The translations under genes and the position numbers were made by a program. 64,000 nt of DNA from assembly GCF_036099295.1 (NCBI RefSeq), contig NZ_CP107976.1:7316001-7380000 (forward strand), read 5' to 3'. This document shows positions 7,948-16,000 of this stretch, in pieces. Numbering within the stretch: the stretch's first letter is position 1; the number at the start of each line of letters is the position of its first letter. The DNA is from Streptomyces sp. NBC_00358. GTDB taxonomy: Bacteria > Actinomycetota > Actinomycetes > Streptomycetales > Streptomycetaceae. The notes beneath the pieces are model-generated. The model was given only the letters and a program-made list of their open reading frames with translations. It was not told where the DNA came from and made no database searches.

Positions 7948-8128
7948 CTAGGGCGTGTTTCGAAAGTCCCGTCTGGCTCGCGACGCCTGGCACGGCACCT
8001 CGCCGCGTTGTCGGGATCGCCCGAGTACGCCCAGTACGCGGACGACCCTCCGCCTTGCGATGCACCGCACCAGACGCCGCGAGCCCCGCCCTCCGGGCGG
8101 ACGACGCTACTTTCGAAACACGCCCTAG
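7948..8128. mobile_element. 181-bp MITE-like element with perfect 20-bp terminal inverted repeats
   Basis: The left end (7948-7967, CTAGGGCGTGTTTCGAAAGT) is the exact reverse complement of the right end (8109-8128). The outermost CTAG on both sides looks like a 4-bp target duplication of the YTAR kind made by IS5-group elements, leaving a shorter internal inverted repeat. There is no transposase gene inside, so it would need help in trans. The right-hand CTAG supplies the stop codon (TAG, complement of 8125-8127) of the gntP-like gene. From memory, similar 150-200-bp elements with GGGCGTGTTTCGAAAG ends are dispersed in Streptomyces genomes. Confidence 0.85.
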
Positions 8129-9522
8129 ATGACGAGGGACAGCAGCAGCACCAGCGCTCCGCCCACCACCGAGATGATCGTCTCCATGACGGACCAGGTC
8201 TTCACGGTCTGGCCGACGTCCAGCCCGAAGTACTCCTTCACCAGCCAGAAGCCGGCGTCGTTGACATGGCTGAAGAAGAGCGAGCCCGCGCCGATCGCGA
8301 GGACGAGCAGCGAGGTGTGGGTGGTCGACATCCCGGTCGCGAGGGGCGCGACCAGCCCGGCCGCCGAGATGGTGGCCACGGTCGCCGAGCCGGTCGCCAG
8401 ACGGATGGCGACCGCGATCAGCCAGGCCAGCAGCAGCGCGGGTACCGACCAGTCCTGGGAGATGTCCAGGATCATCCGGCCCACGCCGGAGTCGATCAGC
8501 GTCTGCTTGAAACCGCCGCCCGCGCCGACGATCAGCAGGATGCCGGCGATGGGAGCGAGGGACTTCTCGACGGTCTTCGAGATGCGGTCCTTGGTGAAGC
8601 CGGCCGCGCGGCCGAGGGTGAACATGCCCACGATCACGGCCGCGAGCAGGGCGATCAGCGGCGCGCCGACGACATCGAAGACACGCTGAGTCGTGTCCGC
8701 CGGGTCGTCGACGACGATGTCCACCAGCGCCTTGGCCAGCATCAGCACCACCGGCAGCAGCATGGTGGCGAGGGTGGCGCCGAAGCTCGGGCGCTTCTCC
8801 AGATCCTCCGAGGCGCGCTGCGGGATCATGCCGTCGGGGGCCTGGACGTCGACCCAGCGGGCCGCGTACCGCGAGAACACCGGACCGGCGATGATCACCG
8901 TCGGGATCGCCACCAGGACACCGAGCGCGAGGGTGACGCCGAGGTTCGCCTTGACCGCGTCGATCGCGACCAGCGGGCCGGGGTGCGGCGGGATCAGCCC
9001 GTGCATCACGGACAGGCCCGCGAGCGCCGGGATACCGATGCGCATCAGCGAGTAGTTGCCGCGCCTGGCGACCATCAGGACCACCGGGATCAGCAGCACG
9101 ATGCCGACCTCGAAGAACAGCGGCAGACCGATCACCGAGGCGATCAGCACCATGGCCCAGGGCAGGGCACGTCCGCCCGCCTTGGCGAGGATCGTGTCGA
9201 CGATCCGGTCGGCACCGCCCGAGTCGGCGAGGAGCTTGCCGAGGATCGCGCCGAGGGCGATCAGGACACCCACACCGGCCACGGTCGAGCCGAGTCCGGT
9301 GGTGAAGCTGACGATGGTCTTGTCGAGCGGGGCCCCGGCGAACGCGCCGAGGGCCAGTGAGCCGATGGTCAGGGCCAGGAAGGCGTGCAGCTTGAACCTG
9401 GTGATGAGCAGGACGATGACGGCTATGCCCGCCAGCACGGCTATGCCCAGTTGAGCGTGGCCCGCCGAGGTGATCGGCTCGACGGTGTCCGCTGCCAGCA
9501 TCTCGACACTGAGTCTGGTCAC
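8125..9522 (-). CDS. gntP: GntP-family gluconate permease
   Basis: A 465-residue polytopic membrane protein of the gluconate:H+ symporter family. About 12-14 hydrophobic segments are visible, with family-typical stretches such as HGLIPPHPGPLVAIDAV, RLATGSATVATISAAGLVAP and FFSHVNDAGFWLVKEYFG. It imports gluconate for phosphorylation by the gntK product just upstream. The start is the GTG complementary to 9520-9522, preceded by AGGAAC. The stop codon falls in the terminal CTAG of the MITE at 7948-8128. The conserved C-terminus (GGALVLLLSLVI) is nearly complete, so at most a few residues were changed by the insertion. Expression is expected to follow the GntR operator at 10353-10368. Confidence 0.9.
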   Translation of the reverse strand: MTRLSVEMLAADTVEPITSAGHAQLGIAVLAGIAVIVLLITRFKLHAFLALTIGSLALGAFAGAPLDKTIVSFTTGLGSTVAGVGVLIALGAILGKLLADSGGADRIVDTILAKAGGRALPWAMVLIASVIGLPLFFEVGIVLLIPVVLMVARRGNYSLMRIGIPALAGLSVMHGLIPPHPGPLVAIDAVKANLGVTLALGVLVAIPTVIIAGPVFSRYAARWVDVQAPDGMIPQRASEDLEKRPSFGATLATMLLPVVLMLAKALVDIVVDDPADTTQRVFDVVGAPLIALLAAVIVGMFTLGRAAGFTKDRISKTVEKSLAPIAGILLIVGAGGGFKQTLIDSGVGRMILDISQDWSVPALLLAWLIAVAIRLATGSATVATISAAGLVAPLATGMSTTHTSLLVLAIGAGSLFFSHVNDAGFWLVKEYFGLDVGQTVKTWSVMETIISVVGGALVLLLSLVI

Positions 9523-9607
9523 GGTTGTTCCTTGCTTGAGAAACGGACGCGGGGAGGGTGGTGCGTGAAGGAGGGCCTTCCGGACAGCCTTCGGGAGGCC
9601 CTGCGAA

Positions 9608-9655
9608 GGAAGGCACGGGAAGGCACCCGGAAGGCGCGGGAAGGCAGGGGAAGGC
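9608..9655. repeat. Five GGAAGGC repeats at 10-11-bp spacing
   Basis: GGAAGGC begins at 9608, 9618, 9629, 9639 and 9649, within the non-coding stretch between the gntK stop (9775) and the gntP start (9522). The spacing equals one helical turn. On the transcribed (minus) strand this is a pyrimidine-rich GCCTTCC run in the gntK-gntP intercistronic region. Function unknown. Confidence 0.7.
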
Positions 9656-9774
9656 GTGGGGGAGAGACACCGGCGGGACGAACACCCCCGCCGCGCGGGG
9701 TGGTTCGGCACCGGGAAGGACGGGTGACACCGCGTGGGAGGGCGTCACCGCGAGAGTGGCGGCTGCGGCGGCGG

Positions 9775-10302
9775 TTACCGTCCGGGCGGCGTCAGGGCGC
9801 CGAGCGCGGCCACGGCCCGCTCGGTGATCTCGGCGGGGTCGCCGGACACGTCGACCCGGACCCCCGCCTCGTCCGCCGCCAGCGGCTGGAGCGTGGCGAA
9901 CTGCGAGTCCAGGAGCGCCGTGGGCATGAAGTGCCCCGTGCGGTGCGCCATCCGGTCCTCGATGAGCGCGCGGTCACCGGTGAGGTGGACGAAGACCACC
10001 CCGGGCGCCGCCGCCCGCAGCCGGTCCCGGTAACCGCGCTTCAGCGCCGAGCTGCTGACCACACCGCCGAGCCCGGCCCGGTCGTGCGCCCAGTGCCCGA
10101 TGGCGTCCAGCCAGGGCCACCGGTCCTCGTCGGTCAGCGGCGTCCCGGCCGTCATCTTGTCGATGTTGGCCCGCGGGTGGAAGTCGTCGCCCTCGGCGTA
10201 CGGAACGCCGAGCCGGGCGGCGAGCAGGGGACCGATGGTGGTCTTTCCGGTGCCTGCGACGCCCATGACCACGACGACATGGGGGGTGGGACTGTGCTGC
10301 AT
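9775..10302 (-). CDS. gntK: Gluconokinase
   Basis: A 175-residue P-loop kinase that phosphorylates gluconate to 6-phosphogluconate. The Walker A motif is MGVAGTGKTTIG near the N-terminus. Other family markers are GDDFHPRANIDKM (substrate region), PLTDEDRWPWL and CSAL-equivalent SSSALKRGYRD, with the lid HFMPTALLDSQFATLQPL. I use the ATG complementary to 10300-10302; this gives the family's normal length. An in-frame GTG at 10344 would add 14 acidic residues and lies almost on the operator. It is the first gene of a gntK-gntP unit, with 252 bp between the two genes. Confidence 0.92.
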   Translation of the reverse strand: MQHSPTPHVVVVMGVAGTGKTTIGPLLAARLGVPYAEGDDFHPRANIDKMTAGTPLTDEDRWPWLDAIGHWAHDRAGLGGVVSSSALKRGYRDRLRAAAPGVVFVHLTGDRALIEDRMAHRTGHFMPTALLDSQFATLQPLAADEAGVRVDVSGDPAEITERAVAALGALTPPGR

Positions 10303-10352
10303 CGCGCTCTCGCTGTCTTCGTCGACATCTGATCTCGACGCCACTGAAACGT

Positions 10353-10368
10353 ATTAGGTACGACTAAT
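10353..10368. promoter_or_regulatory. Candidate GntR operator, ATTAG-GTACGA-CTAAT
   Basis: A 16-bp palindrome with 5-bp perfect arms ATTAG/CTAAT, in the 130-bp divergent region between gntK and gntR. Its position and form suit a FadR-subfamily GntR regulator controlling both directions. The plus strand then shows CATATAAG, a possible -10 for gntR. Binding is inferred. Confidence 0.6.
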
Positions 10369-10432
10369 TCAAGAGTGTGTGACATATAAGTCTGACTTTT
10401 TGTTCTCGCCGTCACCCTCGTACCCTGGCCCC

Positions 10433-11134
10433 ATGACCACACGGGGCCGGGGGCTGCACGGACACGTACTGGAAACCCTCGGGCCGGCGATCACGGCGGG
10501 CGACTACCCGCCGGGGAGCGTGCTGCGCACCGACGAACTCGCGCAGCGCTTCGAGGTGTCCCGCTCCGTGATGCGCGAGGCGGTCCGGGTGCTGGAGTCC
10601 ATGTACCTGGTCGAGTCGCGTCGGCGCGTCGGCGTGACGGTCCGCCCGAAGTCCGAGTGGAACGTCTACGACCCGCAGGTCATCCGCTGGCGGCTGGCCG
10701 GCGCCGACCGTCCCCACCAGCTGCGTTCGCTCACGGTCCTGCGCTCGGCGATCGAACCCGTCGCCGCGGGACTGGCCGCCCGGCACGCCACCGCCGAGCA
10801 GTGCGCGGAGCTCACCGAGTGCGCGCTCGGCATGGTCGCCACCTCACGCGGGCAGCAACTGGAGGCGTATCTCGTCCACGACGTCGCCTTCCACCGGGTC
10901 ATCCTCAACGCGTCGGGCAACGAGATGTTCGCCCGCCTCGGTGACGTCGTCGCGGAGGTACTGTCCGGCCGGACCCATCACGAGGTCATGTTCGAGGACC
11001 CGGACCCGGCCGCCGTCACCCTGCACGTGCAGCTCGCCGCGGCCGTCCGTGAGGGCGACGGGCCCCGCGCCGAACGCCTCACCCGCGAGATCACGGTCGG
11101 CGCGCTCCAGGAACTGGACGTCCTGGCACCCTGA
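10433..11134 (+). CDS. gntR: GntR-family (FadR-type) gluconate regulator
   Basis: A 233-residue regulator. The N-terminal winged helix-turn-helix (about residues 5-75) includes LRTDELAQRFEVSRSVMREA and the wing RRRVGVTVRPKSEWNV. The C-terminal all-helical FCD ligand-binding domain carries the metal/ligand residues D and H in VHDVAFHRVI and the late His of VTLHVQL. Its divergent placement against gntK-gntP and the shared palindrome make it the probable repressor that is released by gluconate or 6-phosphogluconate (inference from related systems). The ATG at 10433 begins the HTH domain directly; the upstream frame extension lies in promoter sequence. Confidence 0.88.
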   Translation: MTTRGRGLHGHVLETLGPAITAGDYPPGSVLRTDELAQRFEVSRSVMREAVRVLESMYLVESRRRVGVTVRPKSEWNVYDPQVIRWRLAGADRPHQLRSLTVLRSAIEPVAAGLAARHATAEQCAELTECALGMVATSRGQQLEAYLVHDVAFHRVILNASGNEMFARLGDVVAEVLSGRTHHEVMFEDPDPAAVTLHVQLAAAVREGDGPRAERLTREITVGALQELDVLAP

Positions 11135-11153
11135 CGGCCGCCGCGCCCGGCCG

Positions 11154-11528
11154 TCAGTCGAGGAACTCCCCGTCCACGTACACCCAGGCGCCGTCCACCC
11201 GCTCGAACCGGCTCCGCTCGTGCAGCGAGCCGCCCCGGTAGGAGGCCCGGAAGGTCACGGTCCCGGCGCTGTGGAACGCCGAACCCTGGCCCGAACCGAG
11301 GATCTCCAGGCCGGTCCACCGCATCCCGGGGTCGAACTCCACCAGGGCCGGCCGCGTCCGCGGATGCCAGGTCCGCAGCAGATACCCCTCGTCCTCCTTC
11401 ACGAAGGCGCAGTACCGCGACCGCATGAGCGCCTCCGCGGTCGGCGCCGCGGCCGCGCCGCGGTGGAAGCGCCCGCAGCAGCGGACGTACGGCTGGGCGA
11501 GCCCGCAAGGGCAGGAAGGGCTGGTCAT
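11154..11528 (-). CDS. YchJ-like SEC-C-motif protein (UPF0225)
   Basis: A small 124-residue protein with the Cys-rich N-terminal SEC-C-type zinc motif SPCPCG-x(n)-CCGRF (CPCGLAQPYVRCCGRFH), followed by a NTF2-like domain (AEALMRSRYCAFVKEDEGYLLRTWHPRTRP). These proteins are widespread; the biochemical role is unknown. The ATG at 11528 is 4 bp behind the stop of the M1 peptidase, so it is the last gene of the synthetase-peptidase-SEC-C run. The coding end at 11154 is about 20 bp from the gntR stop, so the two transcription units converge. Confidence 0.85.
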   Translation of the reverse strand: MTSPSCPCGLAQPYVRCCGRFHRGAAAAPTAEALMRSRYCAFVKEDEGYLLRTWHPRTRPALVEFDPGMRWTGLEILGSGQGSAFHSAGTVTFRASYRGGSLHERSRFERVDGAWVYVDGEFLD

Positions 11529-11532
11529 CCCG

Positions 11533-12939
11533 TCATTCTCCCCGGACCCGGGCCGGGTCCGCGCTCGGCGCCGGATAGGTGGGCGGGTAGGCGGGCCGGG
11601 CGGGCAACTGCGGGGCCGCCTCCGGCAGCGGCGGCAGCGCCGTCCTGTGCAGCCACGCATCGAAGAGGTCGTCCAGAGGCTCGGCCGCGTAGCGCGAGAC
11701 GTGCGAGGTGAAGACGGCCGTGGTGACCGCGCCGCCCCGGTGCAGGGTCGCCCAGCCGCGCAGCATGCGGAAGAAGGCCTCGTCGCCCAACGCGCAGCGG
11801 ATCGCGTGCACGGTGAGCCCGCCGCGCTCGTAGAGCCGGTCGTCGAACATCAGCTTGCGGCCGGGGTCGGACAGCAGCAGGTCCTGCGGCAGCGCGGACA
11901 GCTTCCGGTGCGCGACGGCGGCCAGCTGACGTGCCGGGCGCCCGCCCGAGCGTTCCGACCACAGCCACTCGGCGTACTTCGCGAGCCCCTCGTTCAGCCA
12001 GATGTGCCGCCAGTCCGCGATCGTCACGCTGTTGCCGAACCACTGGTGCGCCAGCTCGTGCGCGATCAGCCGCTCCGAACCCCGCGATCCGTCCAGATGG
12101 TTTGCGCCGAACAGCGACAGACCCTGCGCCTCGACCGGGACGTCGAGCTCCTCCTCGGTCACCACCACCGCGTACTCGCCGAACGGGTACGGCCCGAAGA
12201 CGCTCTCGAACAGCTCCATCATCGCGGGCTGCCGGGCGAAGTCCCGGGAGAACTCCGGGAGCAGTTGCGCGGGCAGATGCCCGGACTGCGGTACGCCCCC
12301 GAGGCCCGGGTCGCCGAGCAGCACCGTCTGGTACTTCCCGATCGACAGGCCCACCAGATAGCTGGAGGTCGGCGCCGACTGCTCGTACACCCAGGTGGTC
12401 GTCGACGCCTTCGTCGTCCGTGTCAGCAGACGGCCGCCCGCCACCACCGCGTACGCGGAGGGCGTGGTGACCGAGATCTGGTACGCGGCCTTGTCGGCCG
12501 GCCGGTCGTTGCACGGGTACCAGGACGGCGAGCCGACCGGCTGGCTCGCCACCAGCGCCCCGTCCTCCAGCTCCTCCCAGCCGATCCCGCCCCAGGGGCT
12601 GCCGACCGGCTTGGGATTGCCCGACCAGTGCACCTCGACGGTGAAGGCGGCACCCGGTCGTATCGGTTTCGGCGGACGCATCCGCAGCCTGCCGCCCCGG
12701 TGCGTGTAGTGCGGTGCCTTGCCGTCGACACGGACCCGGCCGATCCGGAAGTCGGCCAGGTTCAGCTGGAACTCGGTCAGCGGGGAGCGGCCCGCTATGG
12801 CGTTGATCCGCGCGGTGCCGGAGAGCCGGTTCGGGCCGGGGCGGTAGTCCAGCGCCAGCTCGTACCGGTGCACCCGGTAACGGGAATCTCCGTTGGCCGG
12901 GAAATAGGGGTCCGGTCCCGCTGACTGCTGAACGCTCAC
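11533..12939 (-). CDS. M1-family zinc aminopeptidase-like metallopeptidase
   Basis: A 468-residue peptidase. The zinc site HEXXH is HELAH at residues 294-298, and the third ligand Glu317 follows in WLNEGLAKYAEW at the canonical spacing. The N-terminal half is the beta-rich M1 domain with WYPCND as in the family. The usual GAMEN substrate motif is replaced here by EAQGLSLFG (about 270-278), which suggests altered N-terminus recognition. The protein is much shorter than full aminopeptidase N (about 850), as in the compact bacterial M1 group. There is no clear signal peptide. The gene starts 73 bp after the Pls-like synthetase and ends 4 bp before the SEC-C gene, so it is probably co-transcribed and may act on the synthetase's product. 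Confidence 0.86.
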   Translation of the reverse strand: MSVQQSAGPDPYFPANGDSRYRVHRYELALDYRPGPNRLSGTARINAIAGRSPLTEFQLNLADFRIGRVRVDGKAPHYTHRGGRLRMRPPKPIRPGAAFTVEVHWSGNPKPVGSPWGGIGWEELEDGALVASQPVGSPSWYPCNDRPADKAAYQISVTTPSAYAVVAGGRLLTRTTKASTTTWVYEQSAPTSSYLVGLSIGKYQTVLLGDPGLGGVPQSGHLPAQLLPEFSRDFARQPAMMELFESVFGPYPFGEYAVVVTEEELDVPVEAQGLSLFGANHLDGSRGSERLIAHELAHQWFGNSVTIADWRHIWLNEGLAKYAEWLWSERSGGRPARQLAAVAHRKLSALPQDLLLSDPGRKLMFDDRLYERGGLTVHAIRCALGDEAFFRMLRGWATLHRGGAVTTAVFTSHVSRYAAEPLDDLFDAWLHRTALPPLPEAAPQLPARPAYPPTYPAPSADPARVRGE

Positions 12940-13012
12940 TGCTGCGACTGCTCCCTGCCCTGTGCTCGACGTGCCGCTGTACCGCCCTTCCCGTCCGATC
13001 AGGTCAAGTCTG

Positions 13013-16000
13013 CTACGAACGCCAGGCCTCGATCGGATTGCCCAGCCAGCGGGTGTCGTCGGGAACGGACTCCGCCGCCATCACCAGCGACGCGGGACCC
13101 AGGGTGGAACGGGCCCCGACGGTGCTGCCGGGCAGGACGATTCCGCCCGGACCCAGGGTGGCGCCCTCACGGAGGACCACAGTATCCGTCCGCAAGATCC
13201 GGTCGTGGAAGAGGTGGGTCTGCAGCACACAGCCCCGGTTGACCGTCGTCGCGTCCCCGAGTGTCACGAGGTCGGTCTCCGGCAGCCAGTAGCTCTCGAT
13301 CCACGCGCCCTTGCCGATCCTGGCTCCCAGCCCCCGCAGCCACGCGGTCATCAGCGGCGTACCGGGCACGGAACCCGCCAGCCACGGCACGGCGACGACC
13401 TCCACGAACGTGTCGGCCAGCTCGTTGCGCCACACGAAACCGCTCCACAGCGGATGCTCACCGGCACGGTGCCGGCCGACCAGCAGCCACTTCGCCACGA
13501 TCGAGACCAGGCACCCCAGCACACCCACGGCGAGCAGCACGGCCCCGGAGAACGCCCACGCCCACGGCCCCAGCGCGCAGAGCGCGGCGACCGTCAGCAC
13601 GGCCAGCGCCGCCGAGCAGAACACCGGCACCAGCCGGCACAGCTCGACCAGACCGCGGGCCCACAACAGCCGGGCGGGCGGATCGTACGTACGGCTCTGG
13701 TCGCCGCCCTGCGCCGCGCGCGGCAGCTTCATCGGCGGCAGCCCCAGATACGAGCTGCCCTTCTTCGCCTTCTTCGGCGTCGCCGACAGCACACCGACCA
13801 GACCACCGTCCGGCACGCTGCGGCCCGGAGCCGTCATCCCCGAGTTGCCGAGGAACGCCCGGCGGCCGATCTCGGCCCGCCCGATGCGCATCCAGCCGCC
13901 ACCGAGCTCGTACGGCGCGGTCAGGGTGTCGTCGGCGAGGAACGCGCCCTCGCCGACCGTCGTCAGACTCGGCAGCGCGAGCACGGTCGACACCTCGGCG
14001 CCCCGGCCGATCCGCATCCCGAGGAGCCGCAGCCACACCGGCGTGATCAGCCCGGCGTACAGCGGGAACAGCGTCTCCCGGGAGCGGTCCATCAACTGGG
14101 TGACCGTCCAGGCCTGCCAGCCGATCCGGCTGTGCGTCGGATGCGTGCCCTCGTGCAGCCCGAGGCTCAGCAGCCGTACGGAGGCCAGGAGCAGCACCGC
14201 GTACGCCAGACCGAACGCGAGCGTCGCCGGCACCAGGGCGATCCCGGCACCGCGCAGCGCCGTCCCGAGCCCGGCGTCCGCGCCGACGAACACCCGGGCC
14301 ACCAGCAGCGCCGCGACCGCGGCCAGCACCGGCAGCGCGCTCAGCGCGAACCCGGTCGCGCCGTACATCGCCCGCCAGTACGTGCCGCGCTGCGGCCGGT
14401 CCTTGGGCCAGGCGCGCTTCGCCTTGCCGAGCTTGCGCGCGGGCGCCCCGGCCCAGCGCTGCCCGGTCGGAATCTGCCCCGCCACGGCGGAACCCGGGGC
14501 CACCTCGGCACGCTTGCCGACCCGGGCCCCGGGGAAGAGGATGCTGCGCGTTCCGACCACGGCACCGGCGCCCACCTTCACGGGGCCGATCTCCAGCCGG
14601 TCACCGTCCAGCCAGTACCCCGACAGGTCCACCTCCGACTCGACGGCTGCCCCGCGGCCCAGCTTGAGCATGCCGGTCACCGGAGGCAGCGAGTGCAGAT
14701 CCACGTCCGGGCCGATCCTGGCGCCCAGCGCACGGGCGTACCGCTCCAGCCAGGACCCGGTCAGCGAGGTCGCGCCGCTGAACCCGGCGAGCCGCTCGGC
14801 CGTCCAGAGCCGCAGGTGGACACTGCCACCGCGTGGATACCGGCCGGGCTTCACCCCGCGCAGCAGCAGCCGCGCACCGCCCGCGGCGACGGCGAGCCGT
14901 CCCGGCGGGCTGAAGAGGACGAGCGCACCCGCGCCCACCAGCCACCACGAGGTGTCCGGTGCCCACGGATACGGACCGAACCAGTGCAGTACGTTGCCGA
15001 GCGCGGCCAGCGCCACGGTCCAGCGCAGCCCGAGCAGGCCGAACAGCGGGATCAGCACCAGGAGCTGGACCAGCTTGGCGCGCAACGGGACGGGCGCGAC
15101 GATCCGCTCGGCGCCGTCGTCCTGGCCGGACTTCTCCAGATGCCGGGCCAGCTTGCGCAGCACGGGCTGCTGGTAGACGTCGAGCACGGCGGCGTTCGGG
15201 TAGCGGGCGCGCAGCCGCGTGGTGAGCTGGGCGGCCGCGAGACTGCTGCCGCCGATCGCGAAGAAGTCGTCGGCGGCTCCCCCGACGGGGATGCCCAGCA
15301 CCTCGCTCCACTGCTCGGCGAGCCAGGCCTCGGTGCCGTAGAGCTGCTCCTTGGCACCGGCGGCCTCCAGACCCTCCAGCGGCCAGGGCAGCGCGTTCCG
15401 GTCGACCTTGCCGGACGTCCGGGTCGGCAGGTCCTCGACCGGCGCGATCAGCGGCACCAGCGCGGCGGGCAGTTCGGCGCGCAGCTTCTCGACGGCCGCC
15501 GCCCGGTCCCAGCCCTCCTGGGTCACGACGTAGCCGACGAGGAGCTGATTGCCGCCGCGCGCGGTCCGCACGGCGGACGCCGCGCCCGCGACACCGGGCA
15601 GCGCCTGGAGCGCCGCGTCCACCTCGCCGAGCTCGATCCGGCGTCCGCCGAGCTTGATCTGCTCGTCGGCGCGGCCGAGGAAGATCAGTCCCTCCGGTTC
15701 GGCCTTGACCAGGTCACCGCTGCGATAGGCCCGCTCCCAGCCCAGCGACGTGAGCGGCGCGTACTTCTCGGCGTCCTTCTCCGCGTCGAGGTAGCGGGCG
15801 AGCCCGACCCCGCCGATCACCAACTGGCCGCTGCCGCCCATCGGCACCAGCTCGCCCGCCTCGTCGACGACCGCCAGCTCCCAGCCGTTCAGCGGCAGCC
15901 CGATCCGGATGGGCTCGTCGCCGGTCAGCAGCGACGCACAGGCCACGACGGTCGCCTCGGTCGGCCCGTAGGTGTTCCACACCTCCCGGCCCTCGGTCAC

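Noticed and set aside
7948..8128. A hidden gene in the MITE
   Set aside because: Frames cross it from gntP-side sequence, but none has its own start, ribosome site or domain.
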